A model generated the notes under the pieces. It was not told where the DNA came from. It saw only the letters and a list, made by a program, of their open reading frames with translations, and made no database searches. A DNA stretch of 6,765 nucleotides from Thermoplasmata archaeon (GTDB taxonomy: Archaea; Thermoplasmatota; Thermoplasmata; Lutacidiplasmatales; UBA184). The stretch spans positions 1-6,765 of the forward strand of contig JASHSX010000096.1 in assembly GCA_030040865.1 (NCBI GenBank), given 5' to 3'. A program made the position numbers and the translations under genes. Below, one piece after another: positions 1 to 5,879 of the stretch (its first letter is position 1; every line of letters starts with the position of its first letter).

Positions 1-117
1 GGCGAGGACCAGCGCGACGACGGCGATCTCGAGTCGTTGGGACTTTCCGTAGACCGGACGATATCCGGGCGCGATCCGGCGCAGTATCGTCGGAGGTCGA
101 CCCCAAGGTGCGGAGAG
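1..117 (-). CDS. possible 5' part of a membrane protein, runs off the left edge
   Basis: On the minus strand one frame is open from a TGA at 118-120 to the left edge, about 39 codons. Read toward the edge it gives a basic stretch (LRRIAPGYRPVYGKSQR) followed by a hydrophobic run (LEIAVVALVLA), which is how an N-terminal cytoplasmic tail leading into a first membrane helix looks. Codons nearest the edge mostly end in G or C, as in the confident genes here. No ATG, GTG or TTG lies in this frame inside the window, so the start is unresolved; the real coding part may begin with an unusual codon, or there may be a frameshift. The pattern vaguely recalls archaeal M50 (site-2) proteases, but too little is visible to assign a family. 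Confidence 0.3.
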
Positions 118-134
118 TCAAAACGGATGCGAAG

Positions 135-145
135 CCCTAAATGGG
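135..145 (+). promoter_or_regulatory. possible TATA element of the tRNA-Thr gene
   Basis: The short AT-rich core CTAAAT inside CCCTAAATGGG lies about 33 bases before the mature tRNA end. An archaeal start site about 25 bases downstream would give a leader of roughly 7-10 bases, typical for an archaeal tRNA gene removed by RNase P. The match to the TATA consensus is weak. The sequence is a near palindrome, so on the minus strand it could equally serve the open frame at the left edge. Confidence 0.3.
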
Positions 146-173
146 CGAAGACCGGAGTCGGTCTCGGGCGCAC

Positions 174-246
174 GCCGCCATAGCTCAGTCGGTAGAGCGG
201 CTGATTTGTAATCAGCAGGTCGGGAGTTCGATCCTCTCTGGCGGCT
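174..246 (+). tRNA. tRNA-Thr (anticodon UGU)
   Basis: A complete cloverleaf can be folded by hand. The acceptor stem is 174-180 with 239-245 (GCCGCCA/TGGCGGC), the D arm 183-198, the anticodon stem 200-204 with 212-216, the anticodon TGT at 207-209 in the loop TTTGTAA, the variable loop 217-221, and the T arm 222-238 with loop TTCGATC and one G-U pair. It reads ACA, and by wobble possibly other ACN codons. The discriminator at 246 is T, as in archaeal threonine tRNAs and unlike the A usual in bacteria. CCA is not encoded, and there is no intron in the anticodon loop. No T-run terminator follows directly. Confidence 0.97.
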
Positions 247-406
247 TCGATCGGGTCTCGCCCGCCCGGGCGCCCGGCCGGAGTCGAGCACCCTCGCCGC
301 GCGATGTCCCGTCCGCGCCGAGGCTCCCGCGTCATCTCCCGATTCGCGCCCGGGCGGTCCGCGCGGACGCGCGTCGCGCCGTGCGGTTCGGAAGCCGGGA
401 GCGACG
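247..406. other. GC-rich spacer without a recognisable gene
   Basis: This 160-base stretch lies between the tRNA and the stop codon of the cupin gene. It is very GC-rich and contains two copies of the palindrome CGCCCGGGCG (263-272 and 347-356), which is easily reached by chance at this composition. No T-rich terminator, TATA-like element or conserved protein fragment was recognised on either strand. Open frames crossing it overlap the tRNA or the cupin gene on the opposite strand. Confidence 0.5.
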
Positions 407-1300
407 CTACCGGGAGCGCTTCGCCGCTCGAATGGGACTCCTCTTCGGCTTTCGCTTCCCGTTGCGGGTCCGCCAATAGAAATCGTCCCGGTGACGCTCG
501 GTGTCCGCGGTACGGAGCAGCGCGTCGCGGGGTATCACCGCGCTCCACCCGGGACCCCGCAATTGCAACTCTCCGTGGTCGCGCATGTAGACCAAGTCCT
601 TGGAGGTCCACGCGCTGCCCTGGAACCGCTCGTGCCAGATCTCCATGTCCAGAATCCGTAGCGACTCTCCCCGGTCGGCGTTCAGGTGGGTCGCCGCATC
701 CGGACCCGTCGGCTTCGCCACGAGATCTCCCGGGCCGACCGGGATCGCCTTCCCGTTGAATCGCAGCGTGCCGTGTCCGTCCAGGATGAGGTAGTACTCG
801 TCCACGGACGAGTGGCTGTGCATCCGTGCCGTGCTGTCGCCTTGCGCGATGAGTTGGAGACTGAAGAAGGCCCGACCCGAACCCAGCAGGGGCATCAGGT
901 TGAGCTCCTTCGACCCGAGGTCGCTGGCACGACGGAAGAAGGCCCGCTCGGCGCCGGTCCGTACCGAGTCCCGGAGCAGGTTAACGACCGGTTCCCTCCA
1001 CAGATTCGCGGAGGTCGTGCGACCCTTCCGAAGGCGAACGTCGCCGGTCCAGAAGGAAACGAGTCGAAGTACGAGATCGAGCGCATCGTCCTGCAACCGA
1101 GGGATGGTGATCTCGATCCGTCCGCTCGCGTCGGCGTTCAAGCTCCCGGCCGACTGACCGAGCTGATCCCAAAGCCAGTTCGCAAAGGGAACGTACATCA
1201 CGTCGTCGGAAAGGCGCTGCGCCGGGCCGCAGAAGAAGGACCAGGCGCGGTCCGCGCGTAGGGCACCCTTCCGGGGCCGGGTGCTCAGGACGACCGGCAT
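407..1300 (-). CDS. cupin-domain protein with extra N-terminal region and basic tail
   Basis: 297 residues. A single double-stranded beta-helix (cupin) domain lies at about 140-222. Motif 1 is visible as H161-S-H163 followed by E168 within GDSTARMHSHSSVDEYYLIL; motif 2 is GDLVAKPTG with H205. Together these give the usual three-His/one-Glu metal site, so a divalent metal is expected. No transmembrane segment or signal peptide is seen, so it should be cytosolic. After the cupin comes a conserved-looking segment (KDLVYMRDHGELQLRGPGW, about 234-252). The last 20 residues are strongly basic (8 Lys/Arg in the final 16). Residues 20-120 are not recognised; they could be a degenerate second cupin or a separate domain. 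The ATG at 1300 is the first start after an in-frame TAG at 1328-1330; a GGAG lies 12 bases upstream, slightly far. Enzyme (dioxygenase, isomerase) or sensor roles are all possible. Confidence 0.88.
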   Translation of the reverse strand: MPVVLSTRPRKGALRADRAWSFFCGPAQRLSDDVMYVPFANWLWDQLGQSAGSLNADASGRIEITIPRLQDDALDLVLRLVSFWTGDVRLRKGRTTSANLWREPVVNLLRDSVRTGAERAFFRRASDLGSKELNLMPLLGSGRAFFSLQLIAQGDSTARMHSHSSVDEYYLILDGHGTLRFNGKAIPVGPGDLVAKPTGPDAATHLNADRGESLRILDMEIWHERFQGSAWTSKDLVYMRDHGELQLRGPGWSAVIPRDALLRTADTERHRDDFYWRTRNGKRKPKRSPIRAAKRSR

Positions 1301-1413
1301 CGGTGCGGGGAGCTCCAGGCTCTCGGACTAGCTAAGAGTGCCGGACCGAGTGCCCCTGGGACGAGAGGGACGCCGTCGCCCGGACCAGGACCATCTCACA
1401 CGTTTCTGAACAG

Positions 1414-1420
1414 TTATAAA
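1414..1420 (+). promoter_or_regulatory. TATA box (TTATAAA), usable in both directions
   Basis: TTATAAA is preceded by the A/G-rich GAACAG, a reasonable BRE for TFB. A start about 25 bases downstream, near 1443, would give the thermopsin gene a leader of about 87 bases. On the opposite strand the same site reads TTTATAA and could serve the cupin gene with a start near 1390 and a leader of about 90 bases. A further CTATAG lies at 1424-1429. Which direction is used cannot be decided by eye. Confidence 0.55.
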
Positions 1421-1472
1421 CATCTATAGTCGATCGCGCTCTCCGACGGTCGCGCATTCCGATTTCCAAGTC

Positions 1473-1479
1473 CTTTAAT
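1473..1479 (+). promoter_or_regulatory. possible second TATA-like element (CTTTAAT)
   Basis: CTTTAAT lies about 53 bases before the ATG at 1530. A start about 25 bases downstream, near 1500, would leave a leader of about 30 bases that still carries the GGAG at 1518-1521 but excludes the TTG at 1491. It fits the gene geometry better than the box at 1414-1420 but is a poorer consensus match. Confidence 0.35.
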
Positions 1480-1517
1480 GGGCCCGGGCCTTGGGGCGGG
1501 AGCCGGGCGTTCCGGTC

Positions 1518-1521
1518 GGAG
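1518..1521 (+). promoter_or_regulatory. ribosome binding site GGAG deciding the ATG start at 1530
   Basis: GGAG ends 8 bases before the ATG at 1530, ideal Shine-Dalgarno spacing. The alternative in-frame TTG at 1491 has only GC-rich sequence in front of it and would add 13 residues (MGREPGVPVGAVP) before a standard signal peptide. The ATG is therefore preferred. Confidence 0.65.
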
Positions 1522-1529
1522 CCGTTCCA

Positions 1530-4241
1530 ATGCACGCGGGTAGAACGTTCGTCGTGGCCCTCGCCGTGGTGATCGTCGGACTCATGCTGCTGCCGCCGGG
1601 GACGACCGGCGTCGCCCCGAGGTCGGCTGCGACCCCGGCACCCGGTCCGTCCGTCGGCTCGGCCTCGACACCGACGCAGCTAACGGCGGCCGCGTCGGTG
1701 ATCACTCAGCGGGCCGAGACCGTGAACCGGGAGGCCAACATCCCGGCCGCGGCTCGTCTCGAGCCGAACCTGGGCTACTCGTCCGTACGCGAAGGGACCG
1801 CCCTCGTGCCGGCGAACCTCGCCGACGGGCAGGTCTCGCCCGGTCCCACCTCGATCGGCGTCAACGACCTCGGCCTCCGTACGAACTCTGCCGGCGACCT
1901 CGTTCCGTACTCGTACCGGACCACGTCCCTCGTGGGGACGGTGACGATCGACAGCATGTCGCTGCTACCGGTGATGGCGAACGTCTCGAACGGGATCACC
2001 GTGCAGGAGAACGCCGTCCTCAACAACGTCACGGTCTTCGGCCAGCCCGTCGACCAGATCTGGGCGCAGAACGTCATCCTCTACTCGGTGACCGGCCACG
2101 AGCTCCAGCTGCTGACCGACGCCTGGAACTTCACGGGACCGCCGTTCTCGCTGCCGCAGAGCTCGATCTACGCGAACTCCCCCGGAGGGTACGACTTCGG
2201 CGGTGTCTACGTCCACCAGGTGCCTCTGACCCCGCCGGCGTACATCGTCCAGATGCCGTTCACGATCCGGCTCTATCTCAACGCGACGAACGTCGACGGC
2301 CGCAACGCCCTCTACTTCAACTACACCCTGTCGTCCGCGTCGGACATGTTCCTGGACGGACGCAACCTGGGGACCTCGATCCAGGACGGTTCGTTCGACT
2401 GGATCATCTTCAATTCCCGGGCGGGCCAGCCGAAGGGATACACGGCCCCGCCGGCCTCCTTCCTGATCAGCGGCAGCGAGGCGACCGGTCTGGGGCTCGC
2501 GAACGATGCGGAGATCGCGATCTGCGGGCCGAGCGACGGGTACAGCGCCGATATCCGCGCGATGTCGGCGACCGCCCAGCTGCAGTACCTGAACGGAACG
2601 ACGTCGAAGTACACGGCGGTCCCCGCGGCGTTCACCACGACCGAGGACACCGGGGAGAGCGTCGAAGGGGTCGACGCGCACTTCACATCGGCCGGGGCTC
2701 GTAGCGGGACCGCGATCCTCAGCGCTGGGCCCGAGTTCGTCTACGGACTCTGGAACGCGACGCCGGGTCCCGAGCGTCAGTACACGGTCGACCTGTCCGC
2801 CCCGGCCGGGCAGCTTTGGGTCGCCCCGGTCGCAGGTCCCGAGGGGTCGACGACCTTCTCGAACGACTCCGCCGCCTGGGCCATCGGCGCCACCGCGGAT
2901 CTCACCTTCTGGCTTCCGACCGGCCCCGGCCTCCATTACAACGGGCTCGCGCTCGCGAACGGCTACGACCCCAAGCTCGTGGCGCTGCTCACTCCCGGCG
3001 GGACCGATCGCGTGTCCCTTGCACCCAACGCCGCGCGAGGCGTGTACGTCCCTGTGATCGCGTTCGGCAACGATCAGGTCGCCGAGCTCGCGGCGTTCGG
3101 TGACGGCTCGGCCGCGTTCCCGTACGTGATCGCGCTGCACCAGGATCAACCGATCAGCTCCCTCTACGGGACGTACGACGAGTTCGGCGAGCCGATCTAC
3201 CCCGGGCTCCTGTTCAGCGGCGTGACGGCGCACGTCGACCTCGTGGGCCTCCCCAGCTTCCGCATCGACCTGTCCGCGACCGACCTCTTCCCGCTCCAGT
3301 ACTTCTGGGGACTCAATCCCCCGACCACGAACGACCTCCCGATCGAGGTGTACGACTCGTCGAACCTCTCGATCGTGGGCGCGTCGGGGATCTCGGGCTG
3401 GTTCCCTGTCCTGCTCACCGGTTTCCTGTACGGGTCGCTGTACCTGTCCGACGTCACCCACTCGCTGGTCGCGTACAACGACTTCTCGAGCATGGGGAGC
3501 TCGATGGTGATCGTCGATCCTCAGGGCAATCGAACCCAAGAGGACAACACGGTCTTCGGGAACGTGTTCCGGGTCAACCCGGTCGTCTACGGACCGAACG
3601 GCTCGACGCTCTACCTCGCCTACGGATTCGAGACCGGGTACACCGGGGGACCGGCCGTCGGAGGGCTGGGGGTGCTGAGCTCGGGCAACACGATCTACAA
3701 CAATCTGTTCGACACGCCGATCGGGGCCTACAGTCCCCCGCAGAACCCGTTGCTCGCCTACGTGTTCATCAACGACCTGGGGTACCAGGACTCGGCGCAG
3801 GTCGCCACCACCTGGACGAACCGGTGGAACATTTCGCTCGAGCCCGCATCGTACACGAACTGGGTCAACGGGTTCGCGCTGACCGGCAACGTCGTCGGCG
3901 CGGCTTTCGAGGGCGGGAACGCGTGGGCGGGCTGGAACGGCACGGTGCCGTACACCTCGCAGAACCTCATCCCGACGGGAGGCGACTCCCTGCCGATCCC
4001 GCTGCCCGGGCAGTCCGTCCATGCGCTGCTGTTCCGGGAGGTCGGCCTTCCCGGCGGGACCGCGTGGTCGGTCGTAGCGAACGGCGCGAAGTACGGATCG
4101 ACCCAACCGCTGATGATCGTGTATCTGACGAACGGGCCCGCCCGCATCACCGTGCCTCCCGACGGCGGCCGTGTGGCAAACCCCAACGCGATCTCGGTGA
4201 CGGTCACGAAGAACCTCGTCTACACGATCCGGTTCGGATAG
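1530..4241 (+). CDS. secreted thermopsin-family (peptidase A5) protein with beta-helix and C-terminal GLP module
   Basis: 903 residues from the ATG. A signal peptide or anchor is seen at 1-30: a basic start (MHAGR), then a hydrophobic run VVALAVVIVGLMLL. The thermopsin-like region spans about 95-413, with family-like segments PTSIGVNDLGL (106-116), SYRTTSLVG (128-136), WAQNVILYS (178-186), WNFT (199-202), DWIIFNS (290-296) and YGLWNATPG (405-413). Thermopsins are acid-stable secreted endopeptidases whose catalytic residues are not firmly assigned, so activity cannot be judged here. An unassigned middle region (about 414-600) follows. Residues 602-823 look like a NosD-type right-handed beta-helix (NTVFGNVF, NTIYNNLF), closing with the typical GGN-x-W...GGDSLPI end. 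Residues 833-903 form the LLFREVGLPGGTAWSV beta-sandwich module. Thirteen N-x-S/T sequons suggest dense N-glycosylation. No C-terminal membrane anchor is present, so it is released or held by the N-terminal helix. It is a single-gene unit. Confidence 0.9.
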   Translation: MHAGRTFVVALAVVIVGLMLLPPGTTGVAPRSAATPAPGPSVGSASTPTQLTAAASVITQRAETVNREANIPAAARLEPNLGYSSVREGTALVPANLADGQVSPGPTSIGVNDLGLRTNSAGDLVPYSYRTTSLVGTVTIDSMSLLPVMANVSNGITVQENAVLNNVTVFGQPVDQIWAQNVILYSVTGHELQLLTDAWNFTGPPFSLPQSSIYANSPGGYDFGGVYVHQVPLTPPAYIVQMPFTIRLYLNATNVDGRNALYFNYTLSSASDMFLDGRNLGTSIQDGSFDWIIFNSRAGQPKGYTAPPASFLISGSEATGLGLANDAEIAICGPSDGYSADIRAMSATAQLQYLNGTTSKYTAVPAAFTTTEDTGESVEGVDAHFTSAGARSGTAILSAGPEFVYGLWNATPGPERQYTVDLSAPAGQLWVAPVAGPEGSTTFSNDSAAWAIGATADLTFWLPTGPGLHYNGLALANGYDPKLVALLTPGGTDRVSLAPNAARGVYVPVIAFGNDQVAELAAFGDGSAAFPYVIALHQDQPISSLYGTYDEFGEPIYPGLLFSGVTAHVDLVGLPSFRIDLSATDLFPLQYFWGLNPPTTNDLPIEVYDSSNLSIVGASGISGWFPVLLTGFLYGSLYLSDVTHSLVAYNDFSSMGSSMVIVDPQGNRTQEDNTVFGNVFRVNPVVYGPNGSTLYLAYGFETGYTGGPAVGGLGVLSSGNTIYNNLFDTPIGAYSPPQNPLLAYVFINDLGYQDSAQVATTWTNRWNISLEPASYTNWVNGFALTGNVVGAAFEGGNAWAGWNGTVPYTSQNLIPTGGDSLPIPLPGQSVHALLFREVGLPGGTAWSVVANGAKYGSTQPLMIVYLTNGPARITVPPDGGRVANPNAISVTVTKNLVYTIRFG

Positions 4242-4278
4242 TCCGATCGCGACGAGCGCCGAACGGCCCGTCGCTCGG
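4242..4278. other. 37-base spacer between convergent genes
   Basis: The stop codons of the thermopsin gene (TAG, 4239-4241) and of the membrane-protein gene (TAG on the minus strand, 4279-4281) face each other. A small inverted repeat, CGAGCG (4253-4258) with CGCTCG (4272-4277), could form a weak 6-bp hairpin with a 13-base loop. There is no T-run on either strand, so an archaeal-type terminator is not visible here. Confidence 0.4.
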
Positions 4279-4950
4279 CTAGAGGGTGATCGACCCCACG
4301 ATGGGGGAGCCGTTCGCGAAACCGACGATCTTGAGGCCGTACCCCGAGTTCGAGAAGCTTCCGCCGCTCACGATCGTCAGCGTGGAGTCGTTCGCGATCG
4401 GCTGGTTCGCGGGCTCCGTCCCGATCCCGGCCCAGCCCTGCCCGAGCGTGTACGTGAGAACGTTGGCCCCCGTGGGGTCGCTCACCACGCCGTACCACCG
4501 AGCGGCGCCGGTCGGGCTCGCGCCGGCGCAGACGTTGGAGGCGGTCGCGTTCGGCATCGCCCCCGGATCGTTCACGATGTCCCCGTCGAACAGCTCGACG
4601 ATCTTGGGTACGAGGTCGCCGGAAGTGACCGGCGCGGAGGCGGCGATCCACGGCACCCGCTCCGCGTACGCGGGCGCTCCGCCCGCGCACGTCACTTGGG
4701 TCACCGTCGGGCTCCCCAGCGTCACGGTCGTGGTGGGCGGCGCCGCCCCGGACGAGGCCGTCGGCGCGACGGGCCGCGCCGTGAGGATGGCCAGGAGCGC
4801 GACCGCGATCACCACGGTCGCGGCGAGACGGACGTAGAGGCCCCACCGGAGCGACCGGTCCGCGTTCCGCTGGCGGCGGAACGATGCGGCGGACCCCAGG
4901 ACCGGCGCCGTAGTGGGAGGTCCCCCTCCCGGGGGCCCCTCGGCCGTCAT
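4279..4950 (-). CDS. single-pass membrane protein, third gene of the ABC operon
   Basis: 223 residues; family not recognised. A Gly/Pro-rich then Arg-rich N-terminal tail (1-35; RRQRNADRSLR) precedes one hydrophobic helix at about 38-57 (LYVRLAATVVIAVALLAIL). The positive-inside rule puts the tail in the cytoplasm and the remaining 165 residues outside. The outer part starts with a Thr/Pro/Ala-rich linker (60-85) and continues as a Gly/Ser/Thr-rich, probably beta-rich domain with just two cysteines, C88 and C141, a possible disulfide. It ends in a pattern of short strands (LTIVSGGSFSNSGYGLKIVG). The ATG at 4950 is chosen because it overlaps the ATPase stop as ATGA and has GGAA 8 bases upstream. 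An upstream in-frame start at 5100 would add 50 residues read out of phase from the ATPase gene. It could be an accessory, sensor or immunity-type subunit, or a cargo-related protein; it also resembles archaeal pilin-like proteins in layout, though no class III signal motif was found. Confidence 0.72.
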   Translation of the reverse strand: MTAEGPPGGGPPTTAPVLGSAASFRRQRNADRSLRWGLYVRLAATVVIAVALLAILTARPVAPTASSGAAPPTTTVTLGSPTVTQVTCAGGAPAYAERVPWIAASAPVTSGDLVPKIVELFDGDIVNDPGAMPNATASNVCAGASPTGAARWYGVVSDPTGANVLTYTLGQGWAGIGTEPANQPIANDSTLTIVSGGSFSNSGYGLKIVGFANGSPIVGSITL

Positions 4951-5876
4951 GCGGCTTCCGCCGCAGAGGCGACCAGCTCCAGGTACGCCTCCTCGAGGAC
5001 CAGCGAGGCGTTCGAGAACTGCAGCACGGGGGCCACGCGCTGGCACGCCTCCAGGAGACGGGCCCGCGCCGGGTCCTCTCCCCCGAAGGAGAGGCGCCAC
5101 CGTCGCTCGGAGACCGGCGAGGCGGCCGTGACGAGCGCACGGATCGGCTCCATCTCCGTCGCGGCGACCGGACGGCCGAACTCTACGTCGATCTCACGCT
5201 GGCGGAGCCGGGGCGCAACGCGCTCGGCCCGATCGGTCAGGAGGAGCTTCCCCTGGTGGAGCACGAGGAGGTGGTCACAGACCTCGGTGACCTCGAGCAT
5301 CTGGTGGGAGCAGAAGAGGATCAGGTGGTCGCGCTTCAGTCGCCCCAGGAGCCGCCGCACGATGACGCGCTCGGCCGGATCGAGCCCGCTCGTCGGTTCG
5401 TCGAGCAGCAGGACGGACGGGTCGCCCATCAGGGCGGCCGCGAGCGCGACCCGCTGGCGCTGCCCCTTCGAGAGGGTACCGATGCGTTGGCCGAGCGGTG
5501 GCAGCTCGAGGGCCGAGTGGCACCGGTCGATCTCGGTGTCCGTGCTCGGCGCGTCGAGCCCCCGGGTCCGACCGACCGTCTCGAGCGCGTCGTAGACCGT
5601 CACCGTCGGATACGGTTCCGGCGTTTCGATGAGCGCCCCGACGTCCCAGAGCGCCCGCTTCCGGTCGACCATCGGGTCCTGGCCGTTCAGAAAGGACTGG
5701 CCGCGGGTCGGGCGCAGGAGCCCGACGAACAGCTTCAGCGTGGTCGTCTTGCCCGCCCCGTTCGGGCCGAGACAGCCGATCGCACCGGAGCCGTCGAAGC
5801 GGAAATTGAGATCGTCAAGCGCCGCCCGCCCGGTGCCGTACGACTTCGTCAGGTGGCGCGCCTCGATCGATCCCAT
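4947..5876 (-). CDS. ABC-2 type transporter ATP-binding subunit (BcrA/NatA-like)
   Basis: 309 residues, normal for this subfamily. It hydrolyses ATP in the cytoplasm to drive the neighbouring permease. Visible motifs are Walker A GPNGAGKTT (37-45), Q-loop position occupied by E84 in ALIETPEPYP as is usual in bacitracin-transporter-like ATPases, signature LSKGQRQ (135-141), Walker B VLLLDE with D159/E160, D-loop SGLD (163-166) and switch His H191 (SHQMLEV). All catalytic residues are present. Residues 220-309 form the variable C-terminal domain often seen on ABC-2 exporters. The ATG at 5876 lies 3 bases after the permease stop, and the TGA overlaps the next start (ATGA), so the three genes should be co-translated. 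The substrate is unknown: drugs, peptides, lipids and ions are all handled by this family. Confidence 0.95.
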   Translation of the reverse strand: MGSIEARHLTKSYGTGRAALDDLNFRFDGSGAIGCLGPNGAGKTTTLKLFVGLLRPTRGQSFLNGQDPMVDRKRALWDVGALIETPEPYPTVTVYDALETVGRTRGLDAPSTDTEIDRCHSALELPPLGQRIGTLSKGQRQRVALAAALMGDPSVLLLDEPTSGLDPAERVIVRRLLGRLKRDHLILFCSHQMLEVTEVCDHLLVLHQGKLLLTDRAERVAPRLRQREIDVEFGRPVAATEMEPIRALVTAASPVSERRWRLSFGGEDPARARLLEACQRVAPVLQFSNASLVLEEAYLELVASAAEAA

Positions 5877-5879
5877 GGC

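Larger units (their letters stand above)
1301..1529. promoter_or_regulatory. divergent promoter region between cupin and thermopsin genes
   Basis: This spacer separates two genes read away from each other, so promoters for both should lie here. It contains an AT-rich island (about 1402-1432) that stands out from the GC-rich surroundings, and a second, smaller one (about 1461-1479). Only promoter-like elements are seen, with no tRNA, small ORF with a convincing start, or riboswitch-like fold. The left half (1321-1380) has nothing recognisable beyond a weak TTAGCTAG-like core at 1328-1336 on the minus strand. Confidence 0.55.

Noticed and set aside
174..246. tRNA gene as an attachment site of an integrated element
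   Set aside because: No integrase gene and no second copy of the tRNA 3' end is visible in the window; neighbouring genes look like ordinary chromosomal genes.
263..356. Repeated palindrome CGCCCGGGCG at 263-272 and 347-356
   Set aside because: In sequence of this GC content such palindromes arise easily. There are only two copies, they are unevenly placed, and no insertion element or array is associated with them.
141..479. Plus-strand open frame beginning before the tRNA
   Set aside because: It runs straight through the tRNA-Thr gene and into the 3' end of the cupin gene on the other strand, and its product is Arg/Ala-rich without any motif.
686..1261. Plus-strand open frame within the cupin gene
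   Set aside because: It is antisense to the cupin gene, whose metal-binding motifs are intact, and has no recognisable domain or ribosome binding site.
1965..4106. Long minus-strand open frame (713 codons) opposite the thermopsin gene
   Set aside because: It is very rich in Arg, Val, Glu and Gly with no domain or membrane pattern, and lies exactly antisense to a well-supported gene. Codons ending in G or C on the plus strand remove stops from this frame.
4253..4277. Hairpin CGAGCG/CGCTCG between convergent genes as a terminator
   Set aside because: The stem is short, the 13-base loop is large, and no T-run follows on either strand.
4951..5100. N-terminal extension of the membrane protein to a start at 5100
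   Set aside because: The extra 50 residues are Gly/Pro/Arg-rich, overlap the conserved ATPase C-terminus in another frame, and the ATGA junction at 4947-4950 gives a standard coupled start.
4696..5595. Plus-strand open frame opposite the ABC ATPase
   Set aside because: The product is an Arg/Ser-rich low-complexity chain antisense to a gene with complete ABC motifs; it is a composition shadow.
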